From NCBI GenBank assembly GCA_003255065.1, contig QAOA01003736.1:212077-276076 (forward strand): a stretch of DNA of 64,000 nt, written 5' to 3'. Source of the DNA: Cercis canadensis (Eukaryota; Streptophyta; Magnoliopsida; Fabales; Fabaceae). This document shows positions 12,953-27,772 of the stretch, piece after piece. Positions within the stretch are counted from its first letter, which is position 1, and every line of letters begins with the position of its first letter. Position numbers and translations under genes: made by a program. A model generated the notes under the pieces. It was not told where the DNA came from. It saw only the letters and a program-made list of their open reading frames with translations, and did not search any database.

Positions 12953-15900
12953 TGGGAAGATAGGGAAAACTAAAGAAATTTGAGGAATTCAGGTAATACC
13001 CTTCAGATGAACAATCCAAAATAGCTAAATTTGACTGCTAGAAGCTAATTGTTGAAGAGGTAAACAATTTGATATTTAATTTTCTATAATTTAAGGGTAC
13101 AAGAATTTCAAAGGAAAGCAGGACCACTTAGGGGATTGAACTATCACAGCAGAAGAAAGCTTACAAGGAGATTATGACAATGGACAGCCAAGTCAGTGTG
13201 TATTATAGTGAAGGGAACCAAAATACCCACATGTGAGAAATATAGAGGAACACTAATAGAGCATGCACATGAAGACAATAGAAGAGATTAATAATAAATT
13301 CAGCAGTTGAACCACCTGCAAAAACCCATTAACGCCGACTAAGTATATTAAGAATCATAGAAGCAGAATAAAGGAAAACAAGGGTGTCACTCTCCCTGAG
13401 TTTGGATACGAAGGTTGGAGGATCATAATTAATAATATCAACCAGATAGCATGAGAAAGGAAACAGCCATAATTGCTCTCACAAAGCAAACCCAGAAAAG
13501 GTAGAAGAATATAGTTATAAGGTCTCAAGACACATAACCGAGCTACTTGCAGAAGATAATAAACCTGAAAAGATGATATTCTCAAAAAGTTTTGGTCTTC
13601 TCAGGATCTCAAGAGATGCTAATAAAAGTTTCAAGGATGATTTTTCTTTTTTGGAACAGTAAAACGCGGTTAGGATACACAGGAGACAATTATGAAAGAG
13701 GGTGGGAGAAAGAGAATACTTTTACCTCTTGCGTTGGCCACAATGATGGTAGAAGTTGGAAGCTGAACCAATGGAAGACAAGTTTTACTGTAAAAAAAGA
13801 TGTTGAAGTAATTATGGTGGCTTTACTGAAGCAGAGTTATTTTTTTCGTTTGCAGAGACAGGGTTCATGACACTATCAAATGTCGTGTGCTAATTCTCAT
13901 ATAATATTCAATTATTTTAGTCTTTGGACAATCAATTCTATAATCTATAAAGACATGACATGTTTAAAGTGATACTTTAGTTCTACAATCCACATATTAT
14001 CCCTATCAAGTATTCAACTAGTATAATAATGTACTCACTCATTCCATTGGAATATTTAGGTAAAGCTTATTGTAGTTCCCAATTTTCCTCTTTTTTTAAC
14101 AGCAAAGTGTGGTTTGTGGTTATTAAGTAGTTGAAAATGTCTGTGCTTGTGAACCTAATTTTAATCGCCTACCTAACGAAAAACAACAATTAATTTCCAA
14201 AATTGTAGGCCCGACCCACCAATATTTTGAATGCCATGGGGACGTGAAGAGAGCAAACCATGGAAATTTTAGTTTTTTCAGGCAGAATCACAAGAATTTC
14301 CATATGCTATGCATGAACTGATAATATACAAATAAATGGATAATTAGTCCCTAGCGAATTCTTTGCTTCAGGGAGAGAAAAGAAAAATTATAAAGAGAAA
14401 CCAGGTCGTGATCTACACCACCTTAAATTTACTCTTCATTTCATAGCAAAACTTTGAAAACTAGACCAAAAAAAAGTTGAAACTATTCCATGAGCATGTA
14501 GGTTGCGGGATGCCCATTTTCATGCGCAAGGCCTATCCCATATTATTTGCTAGGCATGAGCTAGTGTCCCTTACATATTTAGCTTGTGCTATATTTCTGA
14601 TAAGGATATGGTTGTTTTTTGGTGCAAATTACACAAGGAGAAGTAATCATTCTATATCCTAAACTCTCCTCTTTTCTAATGAAGGTGAGATTCAATCTCA
14701 CATCCTTCCCTAAGAAAGAAGTATCGCCACCTTTCAATAGTTCAAGTTAATCAGTCTATTACTATTAGGATGGTTGCAACCTTAAACAAAGGAACTTTAG
14801 TTAAGCAATATAGACATAAGAGCTCAAATAACATTAGCTTAGCTTTATTTGGTTGATTAAGATTATGAGAGGAAGAAAAAACAGACCAATGAACATGTGA
14901 AAATGAGTCAATTTCCATTTGTCATGTTATACTTTCATCCTTTGTATGTACGCTTCCAAAGAGACGTATATCTCAAGAGAAAGCGAGCACGCGGAGGATA
15001 TCCAATCTAGAATTGTCGATAATTCTGGGAAATCTTATCTCAAGAAAACTTTCTGGGGACAGACCAAAAGCATTCAATAATGGCGGGCTCTCTCATTAGC
15101 ATCACCCATCACCATCTTGATCTACTTTTGTACAATGTCTAACCTCTCTGATCCTGACCCATTTTCCTAGTTTTTCTTCTTCTGCTTCTGTGACCACCTT
15201 AGTTAAGATGCTAATGTCGAAAAAAGGTTGTAGGACCTTGAATTCAATTAAGCCACAAATGCAAAGCAACTTCAGTATGTCTTAAGCTTCTACATTAGAG
15301 TCATTTTATTTACACAAGCTTTGTACTGAATTATTTTATCAGTAACACTTTTCTCTGTCTAACCCAGATTTTACCACACACACCGTTTGTGAAATTATTG
15401 TACACTATGTTTGTGTAACCCATAATTTATTTTCGCCTAACATCATCAGAATTGAAAGGTACAAGCTCAGTGGACATAAAATGAGTAGGAAGGCATCAAT
15501 GAAGGTTGTTAATCCCTCCAGACAGTGCCAGTTTACCTTGGTTAGTACATGATGCTGGTAAGGATTACAATTAAAGATTGGGTGAGCTGTCCTGACTAAT
15601 TCTTAAAAAGGACCTTAGTCCAACCACTCATAGGATTGGAACCACAGCTATTAAAAGCAAAAGTAAACATGTGAAAGGCAGCTTTAGCATTCCAAGTACT
15701 GCATTCAAAAGCTGTAATTTAGGGCAGGTTGCCTGCTTTTGAGAACAATGATGCATGTGATGTCTAATTCCAGCATCTCGCGAGTATCATTTTCTTGCTT
15801 CAACTAGTCTCTTTCTTGCTTTAATAAGGGTCATGAAGCTACATCTTCACATGGGCATAACAAGCACGACACCCATTACTATAGCAAACCGGCAAGTCCC

Positions 15901-16953
15901 ATTTCCCATTCAGTGAACCAGCTTTACATTATAAACCGTGCTGTATTTTGATAAAATCAAGCTCTATGGATGTGGACTGTGCTATCTAGCCATAAACAGA
16001 TACGTAGATACATGGACCACTAAACCATGGTCGATACACATTTATGTCCATGTATCTACCTAAACCATTCTTAGTGGGAAGAACTAGGAAAGTTGGATAG
16101 ATTCAACAAACCCATTTATAAGACACGTCCTGAACAGATGGCCCACAAAGTCAATGATAGAGGAAAAGGAAAATAGAATATGCATTTTCAGTGAATGTCC
16201 AAAAGCAAGACGATATATGAACCCCCACCAGTAAGTTTGGTAGCCAGGGGGCAAGATAAGAGGAGGTGGCTTCCACCCAAGAAGTTCAATAGCAATGTTC
16301 TAACTAGGGCCCAAGAACATACAACAATGAAATATTTAATTCATATTCTATGAAGTGGAACTAGTTTATGTTTCTCTAATATAAAATGCTATTCTTGTAA
16401 ATAGAATCAATCAATAGGAGTGATGCCCGTCGCAACATGTATCACTGCCTTGCTTGCTATCAGAGGGGCTCCATGTTGATCATTATCCAAAGGCCTATAC
16501 ATTAAAATGATAGGAATTCAATGCTAATCAGGAAATTCTATTTAATTTTTACTTATACAAAAGGATCCATGATATTTTCAATAGCCACTTCAAGGATGCC
16601 ATGGTACAAGAAACATCTTCAACGAACATTAAAAAGACAGCTTCATCAGTCATTATAAAGCTAAGAAAAAGTGAATCTCTTCACAAAGTTCTTCCATGAT
16701 GCTGGCGAACAAATCTTTACAATCAACAAAGCTAATCAGTACCAATCTTCAAAACATCCCAGGGGGTAAACAGAGACTGAAAAGTATTAGAAAGTAAAAA
16801 ATCATCGGAAGGCTAATCATGCATTTTTTGCCTTTCCATTTAATGATTTCCACACATGTAACTCAATAACTCAAAGGAATCCCAGAAGAGAGATGATAAT
16901 ACTTGACAAACAAATAACTCTACATTTTTTTTCTTTCCATTTTGGTCTCTAAA
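12953..16953. other. Intergenic region with likely ankyrin 5' UTR; no further gene
   Basis: On the minus strand, splice-like sites near 13310-13320 (TTTTTGCAG before GTGG) and near 13720 (AAGAG then GTAAAAG) suggest one or more non-coding 5' exons of the ankyrin gene, reaching about 13850. I see no coding gene between 13900 and 16900. A short 14-base inverted repeat at 16004-16059 is listed separately. Confidence 0.45.
16004..16059. repeat. Short perfect inverted repeat (hairpin)
   Basis: GTAGATACATGGAC at 16004-16017 is matched by its exact reverse complement at 16046-16059, with a 28-base loop that itself contains a palindromic CCATGG. The 14-base stem is too short for a typical plant microRNA precursor. 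I cannot tell whether it is a mobile-element relic or chance. Confidence 0.6.
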
Positions 16954-17349
16954 TCAGTTCTTGGCCTTGACAGAGTTATTCTCCTTGATCCTTGCTCGGT
17001 TATCCAGCTTAACAAAGCGTTTTAGATCTTCATAAGGGAGTGTTTCAATATTCTTCCTACGTAATTCACTGAGTGCTGGGCGTTTATCAAGCAGATGCCA
17101 CAGCCAGTCAGGGTATTCAGAATCAGGTAGGACTTTTGGATCAGCTCCTTCCTTGAGGATGTTGGCACCTACAACAGTAGTTGACTTGACTTCTTTACTA
17201 AGAATTGATGCTTTGGGCGCATCAGCTGGCCCACCCCCTTTAGATCCTTTCTTTGCTTTACCAGTGGCAAAAGTTCGTCGGCATGCAACCCCAACTGCCT
17301 CCTTGGTAATAAGAATGTGTCTAATTGACCTTGCGTGGTTCAATGCCAT
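16954..17349 (-). CDS. mL54: Mitochondrial large-subunit ribosomal protein mL54 (L37/L54 family)
   Basis: A single coding exon on the minus strand, 131 residues. The N-terminus (MALNHARSIRHILITKEAVG, then RRTFATGKAKKG) is basic, hydroxylated and acid-free, as expected of a mitochondrial targeting peptide, with a likely cleavage region around RRTFATG. The C-terminal half carries the family block YPDWLWHLLDKRPALSELRR followed by a basic tail ending in NSVKAKN. This is the signature of the mL54 (yeast MRPL37) family, a component of the mitochondrial large ribosomal subunit. A minus-strand acceptor (TTATGTTTCAG) lies just upstream at 17360, so the 5' UTR is probably interrupted by an intron reaching a non-coding exon near 18190-18440. 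The gene points away from the prohibitin gene and shares its promoter region. Confidence 0.93.
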   Translation of the reverse strand: MALNHARSIRHILITKEAVGVACRRTFATGKAKKGSKGGGPADAPKASILSKEVKSTTVVGANILKEGADPKVLPDSEYPDWLWHLLDKRPALSELRRKNIETLPYEDLKRFVKLDNRARIKENNSVKAKN

Positions 17350-18187
17350 GAATTTCTCCCTGAAACATAAGTTTATATAACTTCAGGGAGAAATAGAGCT
17401 ATGTAAAGAAACATTGGACAAATCGTATATCTATGCTTAAATTAACCACAGTGCATATTCATTCCTTTCTACTCTGTGTGTAAAGAATTATGATGAATCT
17501 AGTCTTCTCTTAGAACTTGAACTCTAGACCTTGACTGCTTATAGTTCAAATTCCTACTCTCTTCTCTTCATAGGATGCATTGGTACATTCAACCTTCAGT
17601 CCTGAATTTCTACCTTTGCTTTTTAAGGATTTTTCCTTTAGGGTTGTAGCAAACTTGGCAGCTCAGTGCAGATTATTACAATAAAACTGTCAAATGGGGA
17701 ACTACAAGAGTAGTTTCCTCACAAGGAAGACACTCAGCAAATGACATGATTCCCCCATCCTCCAAGCCCACACCACAGAAAATTTTATTATCACCCTTCA
17801 AAGTAGTCAATTATACAATTTACCTAAAATCTGACGGCACAATACTATAGTATCTATCCAAAAGAAAAATTATGTAAGAATATCATCTCAATTCAAAAAT
17901 TAATTGCTTTGCAGATCCCATAAAGAAACATTTACATATTCTTTTGAATTTGAAATTAAAGAGCACATATCATGCATTCTATAATCTATATTCAGAACTA
18001 CACCTACTTATGAAGGAGAAAGACTGACAACAAACGAGATACCGCAGTCAATTTCTTGCAATTTTAAAGCGCAGCTATATGCTGCTTGTTACAAATCAAA
18101 GTCGACTTAGGCTTACTAGTACTCACAAACCAGAAAGGGTATAAATTTTTAATCCAAAAGCACAGTCCAAGTGGGAAGATAAAATCG

Positions 18188-18440
18188 ATACCTAACGAAA
18201 GAAGAAATGTAAAGAAGCTACAGAATTGCAATTACAAGTAAGAAGAAGATAGGTGTCAGGAGCAAAGAAAAAAAGGAGAGAAAGACAACCTGATAAAGCA
18301 GAAATGACAAATCGCTGGCGTCGATCGGTGGCTGCCGTCGCCGGTCCTCGTACTTGCTTCGATGGCTTAGCTCCTGCTCTGGACTTGAAGTCTCGGAGGA
18401 CAGCGATCATGCGACAAAGATCCATAGATGTGACCCGGGA
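18188..18440 (-). other. Probable 5' non-coding exon of mL54, with possible uORF
   Basis: Minus-strand sequence here is richer in G+C than its surroundings, and a donor-like GTTAG then GTATCG lies at about 18187-18188. It would splice to the acceptor at 17360, ahead of the mL54 start codon. A 77-codon ORF (18425-18192, beginning MDLCRMIAVLRDFKSRAG) starts inside it and could act as an upstream ORF. It has no resemblance to a protein I recognise, so I do not call it a gene. An alternative donor (ATCAG then GTTGTC) lies near 18290. Confidence 0.4.
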
Positions 18441-18747
18441 TCCAAATAGAAGAAACCGAATCAGCCAAACGAACCACTTTTATCGGGTCAAATAGATCCA
18501 CTTAATTAGTTGGAAAGGCCCATGTATTAATGGGCTAAAAATAGACTCAAACCCATGTAGTAAGCCCAATAAGTTTCGGCAAAAAAAATTATTAAAAAAA
18601 AGAAAAATGCTATGCCCTCTTTCCCAAGCTAGGGTTTTAGAATTAGAAGGCGAAGTAAAACCCTGACTCTCCCTGGAGATCTAGTCCGTTGTACCCAAAA
18701 CCCTCGCTCTCTGTTTTCTTCACTCATTTTCCTCTTGGAAATCGAAA
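18441..18747. promoter_or_regulatory. Divergent promoter, mL54 and prohibitin, with site II and telo-box motifs
   Basis: Only about 300 bases separate the likely transcribed regions of two oppositely directed genes for mitochondrial proteins. They contain three site II-type elements: GGCCCA at 18517-18522, TGGGCT at 18531-18536 and AGCCCA at 18563-18568. A telo-box core (TAGGGTTT, the complement of AAACCCTA) lies at 18630-18637, and a related AAAACCCT at 18657-18664. Site II and telo-box pairs are established features of promoters of plant ribosomal and mitochondrial-biogenesis genes, with TCP factors binding site II. No clear TATA box is seen, consistent with this promoter class. Co-regulation of the two genes is inferred. 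Confidence 0.7.
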
Positions 18748-19587
18748 ATGGGAAGTAGCCAAGCTGCCGTTTCGTTCCTCACGAATCTCGCACGGGCCGC
18801 CTTTGGCCTGGGAGCGGCAGCCACCGCGCTCAACTCGTCGCTCTACACCGTCGACGGTGGCCAGCGTGCCGTCCTCTTTGATCGTTTCCGTGGTATTCTG
18901 GAAGACACCGTCGGCGAAGGAACCCATTTCCTGATCCCATGGGTTCAGAAGCCCTACATTTTCGACATTCGCACTCGTCCACACACCTTCTCCTCCATCT
19001 CAGGGACGAAGGACTTGCAGATGGTGAACCTCACCCTTCGTGTGCTATCTCGCCCCGACGTCACTCGCCTCCCCGTGATTATCCAGAATTTGGGTCTGGA
19101 GTATGATGAGAAGGTTCTTCCTTCGATTGGAAATGAAGTATTGAAAGCTGTGGTGGCACAATTCAATGCAGATCAGCTGTTGACGGAGCGACCTCACGTA
19201 TCTGCGCTTGTTCGTGACAGCTTGATCCGCCGAGCTAAGGATTTCAACATAGAACTTGATGATGTGGCTATCACCCATTTGTCCTATGGGGCTGAGTTTT
19301 CACGGGCTGTGGAGCAGAAGCAGGTGGCGCAGCAAGAGGCTGAGAGGTCTAAGTACGTGGTGATGAAAGCTGAGCAGGAGAGGAGGGCTGCTATTATTAG
19401 GGCTGAGGGAGAGAGTGAAGCTGCCAAGCTCATTTCGGATGCAACTTCGTCTGCGGGTATGGGGCTCATCGAACTCAGGAGGATTGAGGCATCCAAGGAA
19501 GTGACAGCTACATTAGCCAAGTCACCCAATGTGGCTTACCTACCCGGTGGGAAGAACCTGCTTATGGCTCTCAATCCTTCTCGTTGA
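18748..19587 (+). CDS. PHB3: Type-I prohibitin (PHB3/PHB4-like)
   Basis: An intronless coding sequence of 279 residues, close to the usual length for type-I plant prohibitins. Prohibitins form ring-like complexes in the inner mitochondrial membrane, support protease regulation and cristae structure, and in plants affect stress and hormone signalling. Visible parts: a short N-terminal hydrophobic anchor around residues 7-30 ([19 protein letters not shown]), the SPFH/band-7 domain from about residue 32 ([18 protein letters not shown]), blocks [20 protein letters not shown] and [20 protein letters not shown], then a charged coiled coil over about residues 180-225 ([20 protein letters not shown]) and the C-terminal [14 protein letters not shown]. 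The start follows the short leader of the divergent promoter. Type-I rather than type-II (PHB1/2/6-like) is judged from length and N-terminus. Confidence 0.95.
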   Translation: MGSSQAAVSFLTNLARAAFGLGAAATALNSSLYTVDGGQRAVLFDRFRGILEDTVGEGTHFLIPWVQKPYIFDIRTRPHTFSSISGTKDLQMVNLTLRVLSRPDVTRLPVIIQNLGLEYDEKVLPSIGNEVLKAVVAQFNADQLLTERPHVSALVRDSLIRRAKDFNIELDDVAITHLSYGAEFSRAVEQKQVAQQEAERSKYVVMKAEQERRAAIIRAEGESEAAKLISDATSSAGMGLIELRRIEASKEVTATLAKSPNVAYLPGGKNLLMALNPSR

Positions 19588-21560
19588 TTCGGGTAATCTT
19601 GCTAGTTTATTGTTTCTTCATAGCTGTTATGGCTTAAATTTGACTTCGAATTTTATATTTGAGTCTCATAGCTGCATATTTCTGCCTGATATATTCTTAA
19701 TTACATCTTCATGAGGTCGCTTAGTGTTAAATATTGATTTGTCTCAATTGTTTCCAGTGATTATGGAGTGCATCAAAACACTTATGGGTCAATTGCACGC
19801 CTGCCATGATATTGATTGGTCAATAATGTAATTATCTGCGTTCCTCTTTGGGTTCTCATTGTTGGGCCTTGTTCTGGATGTTGGAAGCAAGTAAAGTTAA
19901 TTATAGTAATGCTTAAGTAATGAACCGTGGAGAGTATATTATGAATATGTGGTTCCTTACTGTCATGTTAGCATCAGTAGATCTTTCTAAAATTTTGTTG
20001 CACAAAATCAGGATAGTCAACTGAGACCTTGTTTAGGTGCTAAACCTAAATGCCTATTCTATTATTTTTCCATTCAGAGGTAGAGTTAGAAAATAAACAA
20101 TCCCTTTACAATACTATAGAAACGCATATGAAGTTAGAACTGCCATAGCCATAGTTTGGAGTGTAGGCAAGTCAGTCATTTTACATCAGGGTTGCTAGCT
20201 CTTGGTGGTTTCTTTCTGATCTCATATATGCATTTTACATTCTATTTTGTAGTTGAACTTAAAATGGAGCTGCTTTGCCTTGCAATTAAACCCAGAATGT
20301 TTTGATTGTTCTTCTGGTCAATTATTTTATATATTTACCTAAACTTCATTTCCTGATTCCATCATTTCTTCAATATGACTATGGCAGTAATATGGAAAAG
20401 CTGGATGTCAGTCTTTGAATTACTATGTTTTGAGCAATTCCAGTTTGTAGTTTTTTTTTTTTCCTAAATCCCCTGCCTTCTGTTGGGATTGGCTTCATTA
20501 GAAGGTCTGGCACCACATAGTGTTTCCATTTAGTGCAGGTGTTTCACTCCCTTGCTGCGGACTAATAAGATTTACATGTGGAATGATAGCAGGTTTTAAA
20601 GAACCCAGATGAAGTCAGGATTATATCCCTGTATCCAAGCAAACTTATCTAGTTTCATATTCTAAAACTTATTAAACATCAATGGCAAGATCGGGGAGGG
20701 TGCTAACGGTATTGGGGCATTGCTTAATCATATATTGGCAGTAGTAGGTATCACTTAGTTGTCCATTGAATTATACATACTTATGCACAATGTGTACACA
20801 TACATGCACACATGCATATGTACTCAAATCTGTGAATCCTTTCCAATACACAAGATCTTTGCTTGAAAAATAGGAGGTATAATAGAGAAATAATTATGAT
20901 TATTGAAGTTGTTTCAAATGCTATAAAAATAAAAAAATAAATAAATAAATGCTGCCTTTTCTGCCTCACTCCATCTTTGACCACAATTTTTTTCACCATT
21001 CAATTGTTTCCATAAAAACTCTTCTATATGATGTTAGATGACAAATCTTTATTGACGTTCCTTCTTTCATTGCAGGGCTCAATGATATGGTGTGATGCCA
21101 TGCTTGGATCATTGTCTTCAGTTTTCCTTTGTAAGAAGGATGTTTCTTGTTTTTCTTTTTCGTAGACCTTAATTCATCTGAACCCGATTATAAATTGAGG
21201 TGTAAAAAATTCTAGGGATGAATTTGGACATCATGTTTGTGGATGAATGGGTCTTTCTAATGGTAGAATGTCAACTATGTGCAGGGTATATCATAAGAGA
21301 TGAAGTTGAATACTTGGTCATGTGCTTAATGCAGGTCACTTATTATACTTGGTCATGTACACACGGTCCACTGCTTTTTGTTTCCAATCTCGTTGCTCAT
21401 TTGGCTTTTGTTGTTATGTTTAATTTAAATTGCTGGGATCATGAGTTATAGTTCTGGCAATGCTGATTAGGCAACATAGCAGGGTTAGGGCTAAAATGAA
21501 TTCCAGCATTCCCCTGCCGCACTAAAATTATTATTCTTTCTTCGAAGCTATGGATTCAGT
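19588..21560 (+). other. Prohibitin 3' region with probable 3' UTR intron
   Basis: A donor-like GG then GTAATC lies six bases after the stop codon (intron start about 19593), and a good acceptor (CTTTCATTGCAG) ends at 21075. The intervening 1.48 kb has no ORF of note. The sequence after 21076 could then be the distal 3' UTR. This is inferred from splice-site appearance and from my recollection that plant prohibitin genes often keep an intron only after the stop codon. Confidence 0.35.
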
Positions 21561-21903
21561 GATATGTGAAGTTCTAATTATAAATTAGTTGAAAATGGAT
21601 CCAATTAAAGATTATATCTCCCCTATATGGTGGATACGTCATCTCATTCTTGTAAAACGTATACATTGTTTTGTTGGAATGGTACAGTTTAAATGCTCTT
21701 TCGATTTATTTGTATCCCTGCTTTATGGACAAGAGATCGTGAAATTGAACCAGCCCCCCTTTCCCCCCATCCCCCCACAAAAAAAATAAACACAAATGGT
21801 TTGACGAAAGAAAGTTATTATAAAATCACTTCTAAAATTATAATTTGAATATAACATTATTTCACGGGTAAATAACTGGACAGTTTGTACCTCAAGGATA
21901 CTG

Positions 21904-22140
21904 CCTAAGTTGTGTGTAAATTCCACAGTTGGTGATAATAATCTAGCTAATGGTGGTGGTTCAAGAAGACCGAAGAAATTCAGTAGCCGGTTCTTTAGTA
22001 ATCCTGCAAGCCATAGTCTTGGTGTCAACAGGAGCATGTATAGGGGTAGGAGTACGCCTTTGACATGTAAAATTAGTAGTTCATTGGCTACTGTCATGGC
22101 GCAGATGCTATCGCGTGTGGGTGACCTAGCAAGAGAATGA
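21904..22140 (+). pseudogene. Unrecognised exon-like ORF or gene relic
   Basis: Just after an acceptor-like TTCCACAG (ending near 21928), an open frame runs to a TGA at 22138-22140. It encodes about 70 residues with words such as NNLANGGGSRRPKKFSSRFF, NPASHSLGVNRSMYRGRS and MAQMLSRVGDLARE. Its base composition is less AT-rich than the flanks and it reads like a terminal protein exon. I do not recognise the family, and no matching upstream exons are visible. It could be an alternative last exon, a fragment of a dead gene, or an unannotated small gene. Confidence 0.3.
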
Positions 22141-22724
22141 TGATGTTTTGGTTGGCGTGGTGGGATATGCTCATATTTTGGTTGCTATAACCATACAACC
22201 TGCAGCCTTTATACCTGCAAATAAATCAATCTACCGAGGCGTTTGGAAATGAAATTCTGAATTGAATATTTTCATTCTTTAAAATTTTTAAGAGTATATT
22301 TCTTGTACTTTCAGCGGTTGTCTCTTTGGTTCTCAGTCGTCTTAGGATACATATGACAAGTGGCTTTCTTGGTTATTTCGCAGTCGTTATTGACCGAGTT
22401 TGACTAGTTTTTTTAAAATTATTAAAATAAGTAAATCTGCAATATTTATGAAAATAGTTTTAAAAGTGAGATATTTAAGAAATAATTTTTGTAAAGTGCA
22501 TTTCTCATTAAAGCTCCCCATATCGCTTTCGAAATCATGTGTGATGCATACCCGTAAATGTCTTCAAATTACATTTCAATTTAGATTATCAACTTGAGAT
22601 AAAATTGTAGACGTGCTGAATGTGACTGACTAATATTATTTGGAAGGTTTAGAAACTGATTCAAATTGAAAGTCTGCATGTAACGACTATAATGACAATG
22701 ACAAGTTGACAACCGTGAATGAAA
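22141..22724. other. Short intergenic stretch, nothing seen
   Basis: AT-rich sequence between two exon-like ORFs on opposite strands. No RNA gene, repeat or coding signal could be supported. Confidence 0.5.
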
Positions 22725-22870
22725 TCACGCTTTGCGCCTTTTGCCGCCAAATTGGCCATCTTTGGTTAAAAGCTCTTGCATCAGAGGCAGTATATCTTCT
22801 GTTCTACTTTTAGTCTTCGTTTCTTCATATTCAGCGCCAAACATAAGACCCCTCTTATCTAAAATCATAC
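22725..22870 (-). pseudogene. Unrecognised terminal-exon-like ORF or gene relic, minus strand
   Basis: On the minus strand an acceptor-like ATGATTTTAG precedes an open frame of about 45 residues ending at 22725, with words DKRGLMFGAEYEETKTKSRT and PLMQELLTKDGQFGGKRRKA. The charged, lysine-rich C-terminus is protein-like and the codon use looks plausible. The longer 101-codon frame that includes it begins in low-complexity sequence. No upstream exon can be placed between it and the GAPDH stop codon at 23239, only 370 bases away, so a fragment of a decayed gene is the simplest reading. The family is not recognised. Confidence 0.3.
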
Positions 22871-23238
22871 ATGAAGAGGACCACGAAGAAGATAAGAATT
22901 TTAACCTTTTCTTCTTCTTTTTTTCCCCTTTCACACAGGAAATGGAAAAACGGAGAGTTCCTAATATCACATTGGGGAAAATTATGAAGATTCTGAGAAT
23001 AAATTGACAGCACTTAACTAGAATCACCAAAAAACATGTCTCATAATATTAATGCCGATAAAGAAAATGGTGACATACGAGGTTTATATCATTCTAACAA
23101 ATAAGGGAATCTAATAGATGCAAAAGTCAACATTATTCCAAAAACTACCTTTTCATAAGCCTAGGGTTGAAGCTAAATATGCTAACAAAAAATTGTAGAA
23201 GCTTCAAAACATGAGGTTTATGCCAAACTCCGTGCAGC

Positions 23239-26778
<3,540 letters not shown>

Positions 26779-26865
26779 GACTCGCTCAGAGAAGCAAAAC
26801 AATAAAAGTAAGAAGCAAAGAGTGTGAGAGAAGAGCAGGGAAGCGAAAAGGAAGAGAATATGTGT

Positions 26866-26883
26866 GCATATATATATATATGT
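26866..26883 (-). promoter_or_regulatory. Possible TATA box of the GAPDH gene
   Basis: An alternating TA run (minus strand ATATATATATATAT) about 95 bases upstream of the GAPDH start codon. The position suits a plant TATA element with a short leader, but simple TA runs are also common by chance. Confidence 0.35.
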
Positions 26884-27772
26884 TGGTGGTTGAATGGGTA
26901 AGGCGAAATAGTCCAAAGTGGGACCGTGGGAAGGTAGTGGGACCACACAGTTTGCGATTATCCGTGAGCGTTAACTGCTCTGCGTGCATCCGTTGATTTT
27001 GAGAGAAAAGTGCTCCCACTCACATGATTCAACACACTCCTTCACGATATCAACGCCTCTCTTTAGAATCGGTAAACCGCCCTTCCCGATCCAATTAACA
27101 ATTAAGATTTAAAATTTAAAACTCAAAATTAAGAGAGGATCACATCAAAAAAATTAATTAATTAATTAAGAGAGGACCAATACAACAAGGCTTCCCATCA
27201 TTGTTTTTTTTGTAACAATTATCTCATGGCATTTTGTTTTCACGTACTTTACTATAAATCTTTGGAATTATCTAATCATCTTTTGTTTTTAGGAAAATTA
27301 TCCAATAATTTTTATCTTCATAAGATTTTGAAATAAATAATTTATATCAATTTTTATAAATAATTTAAGTTTGTTTGCTCTACTACTACTAATTAAAATT
27401 TCTTAACAATTTTTCATATTATTTTTAAAAAAAATTCAGAAACACCCTTGAATATTTATATTTTTTTTTTTAAATCAGTAAAAGTTAGGGCTGTGTATTG
27501 AAGAAAATATAATCACAAAATATCTATGGTTAAAAGAGACATTACAGTGTTTTAAAAAAAAAAAAGGAGACTTTTCAGGTGGCATAGAATTTGCAAATAT
27601 TTTTTCATAAAGTAGGATTGTGATCCAAAAAAGAAAAAACCCTTACATTGAAACCCCAAAAGGTCTCGGTATCTCACCAAATGTCATATTAGTATTAAAT
27701 AAAGTATACAGCATCTCGTTTTCTATGCCGAGGGATGCACAAACACAACTAAAATTTTGATTTACAAATCTC
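26884..27772. other. Intergenic region between GAPDH promoter and NBP35 3' end
   Basis: AT-rich DNA with no coding signal. It should contain the distal GAPDH promoter and, towards 27700, the 3' UTR of the minus-strand NBP35 gene. Short poly-A and poly-T tracts are the only notable elements. Confidence 0.5.

Noticed and set aside
21723..22097. Minus-strand ORF of 124 codons
   Set aside because: It overlaps the plus-strand orphan exon. Its translation is leucine-rich from reverse reading, and the plus-strand frame has the better composition and an acceptor site.
22900..22928. Coding continuation of the minus-strand ORF through a poly-Lys/Arg stretch
   Set aside because: The CTTCTTCTTTTTTTCCCC tract is a polypyrimidine run typical of intron ends, not likely coding.
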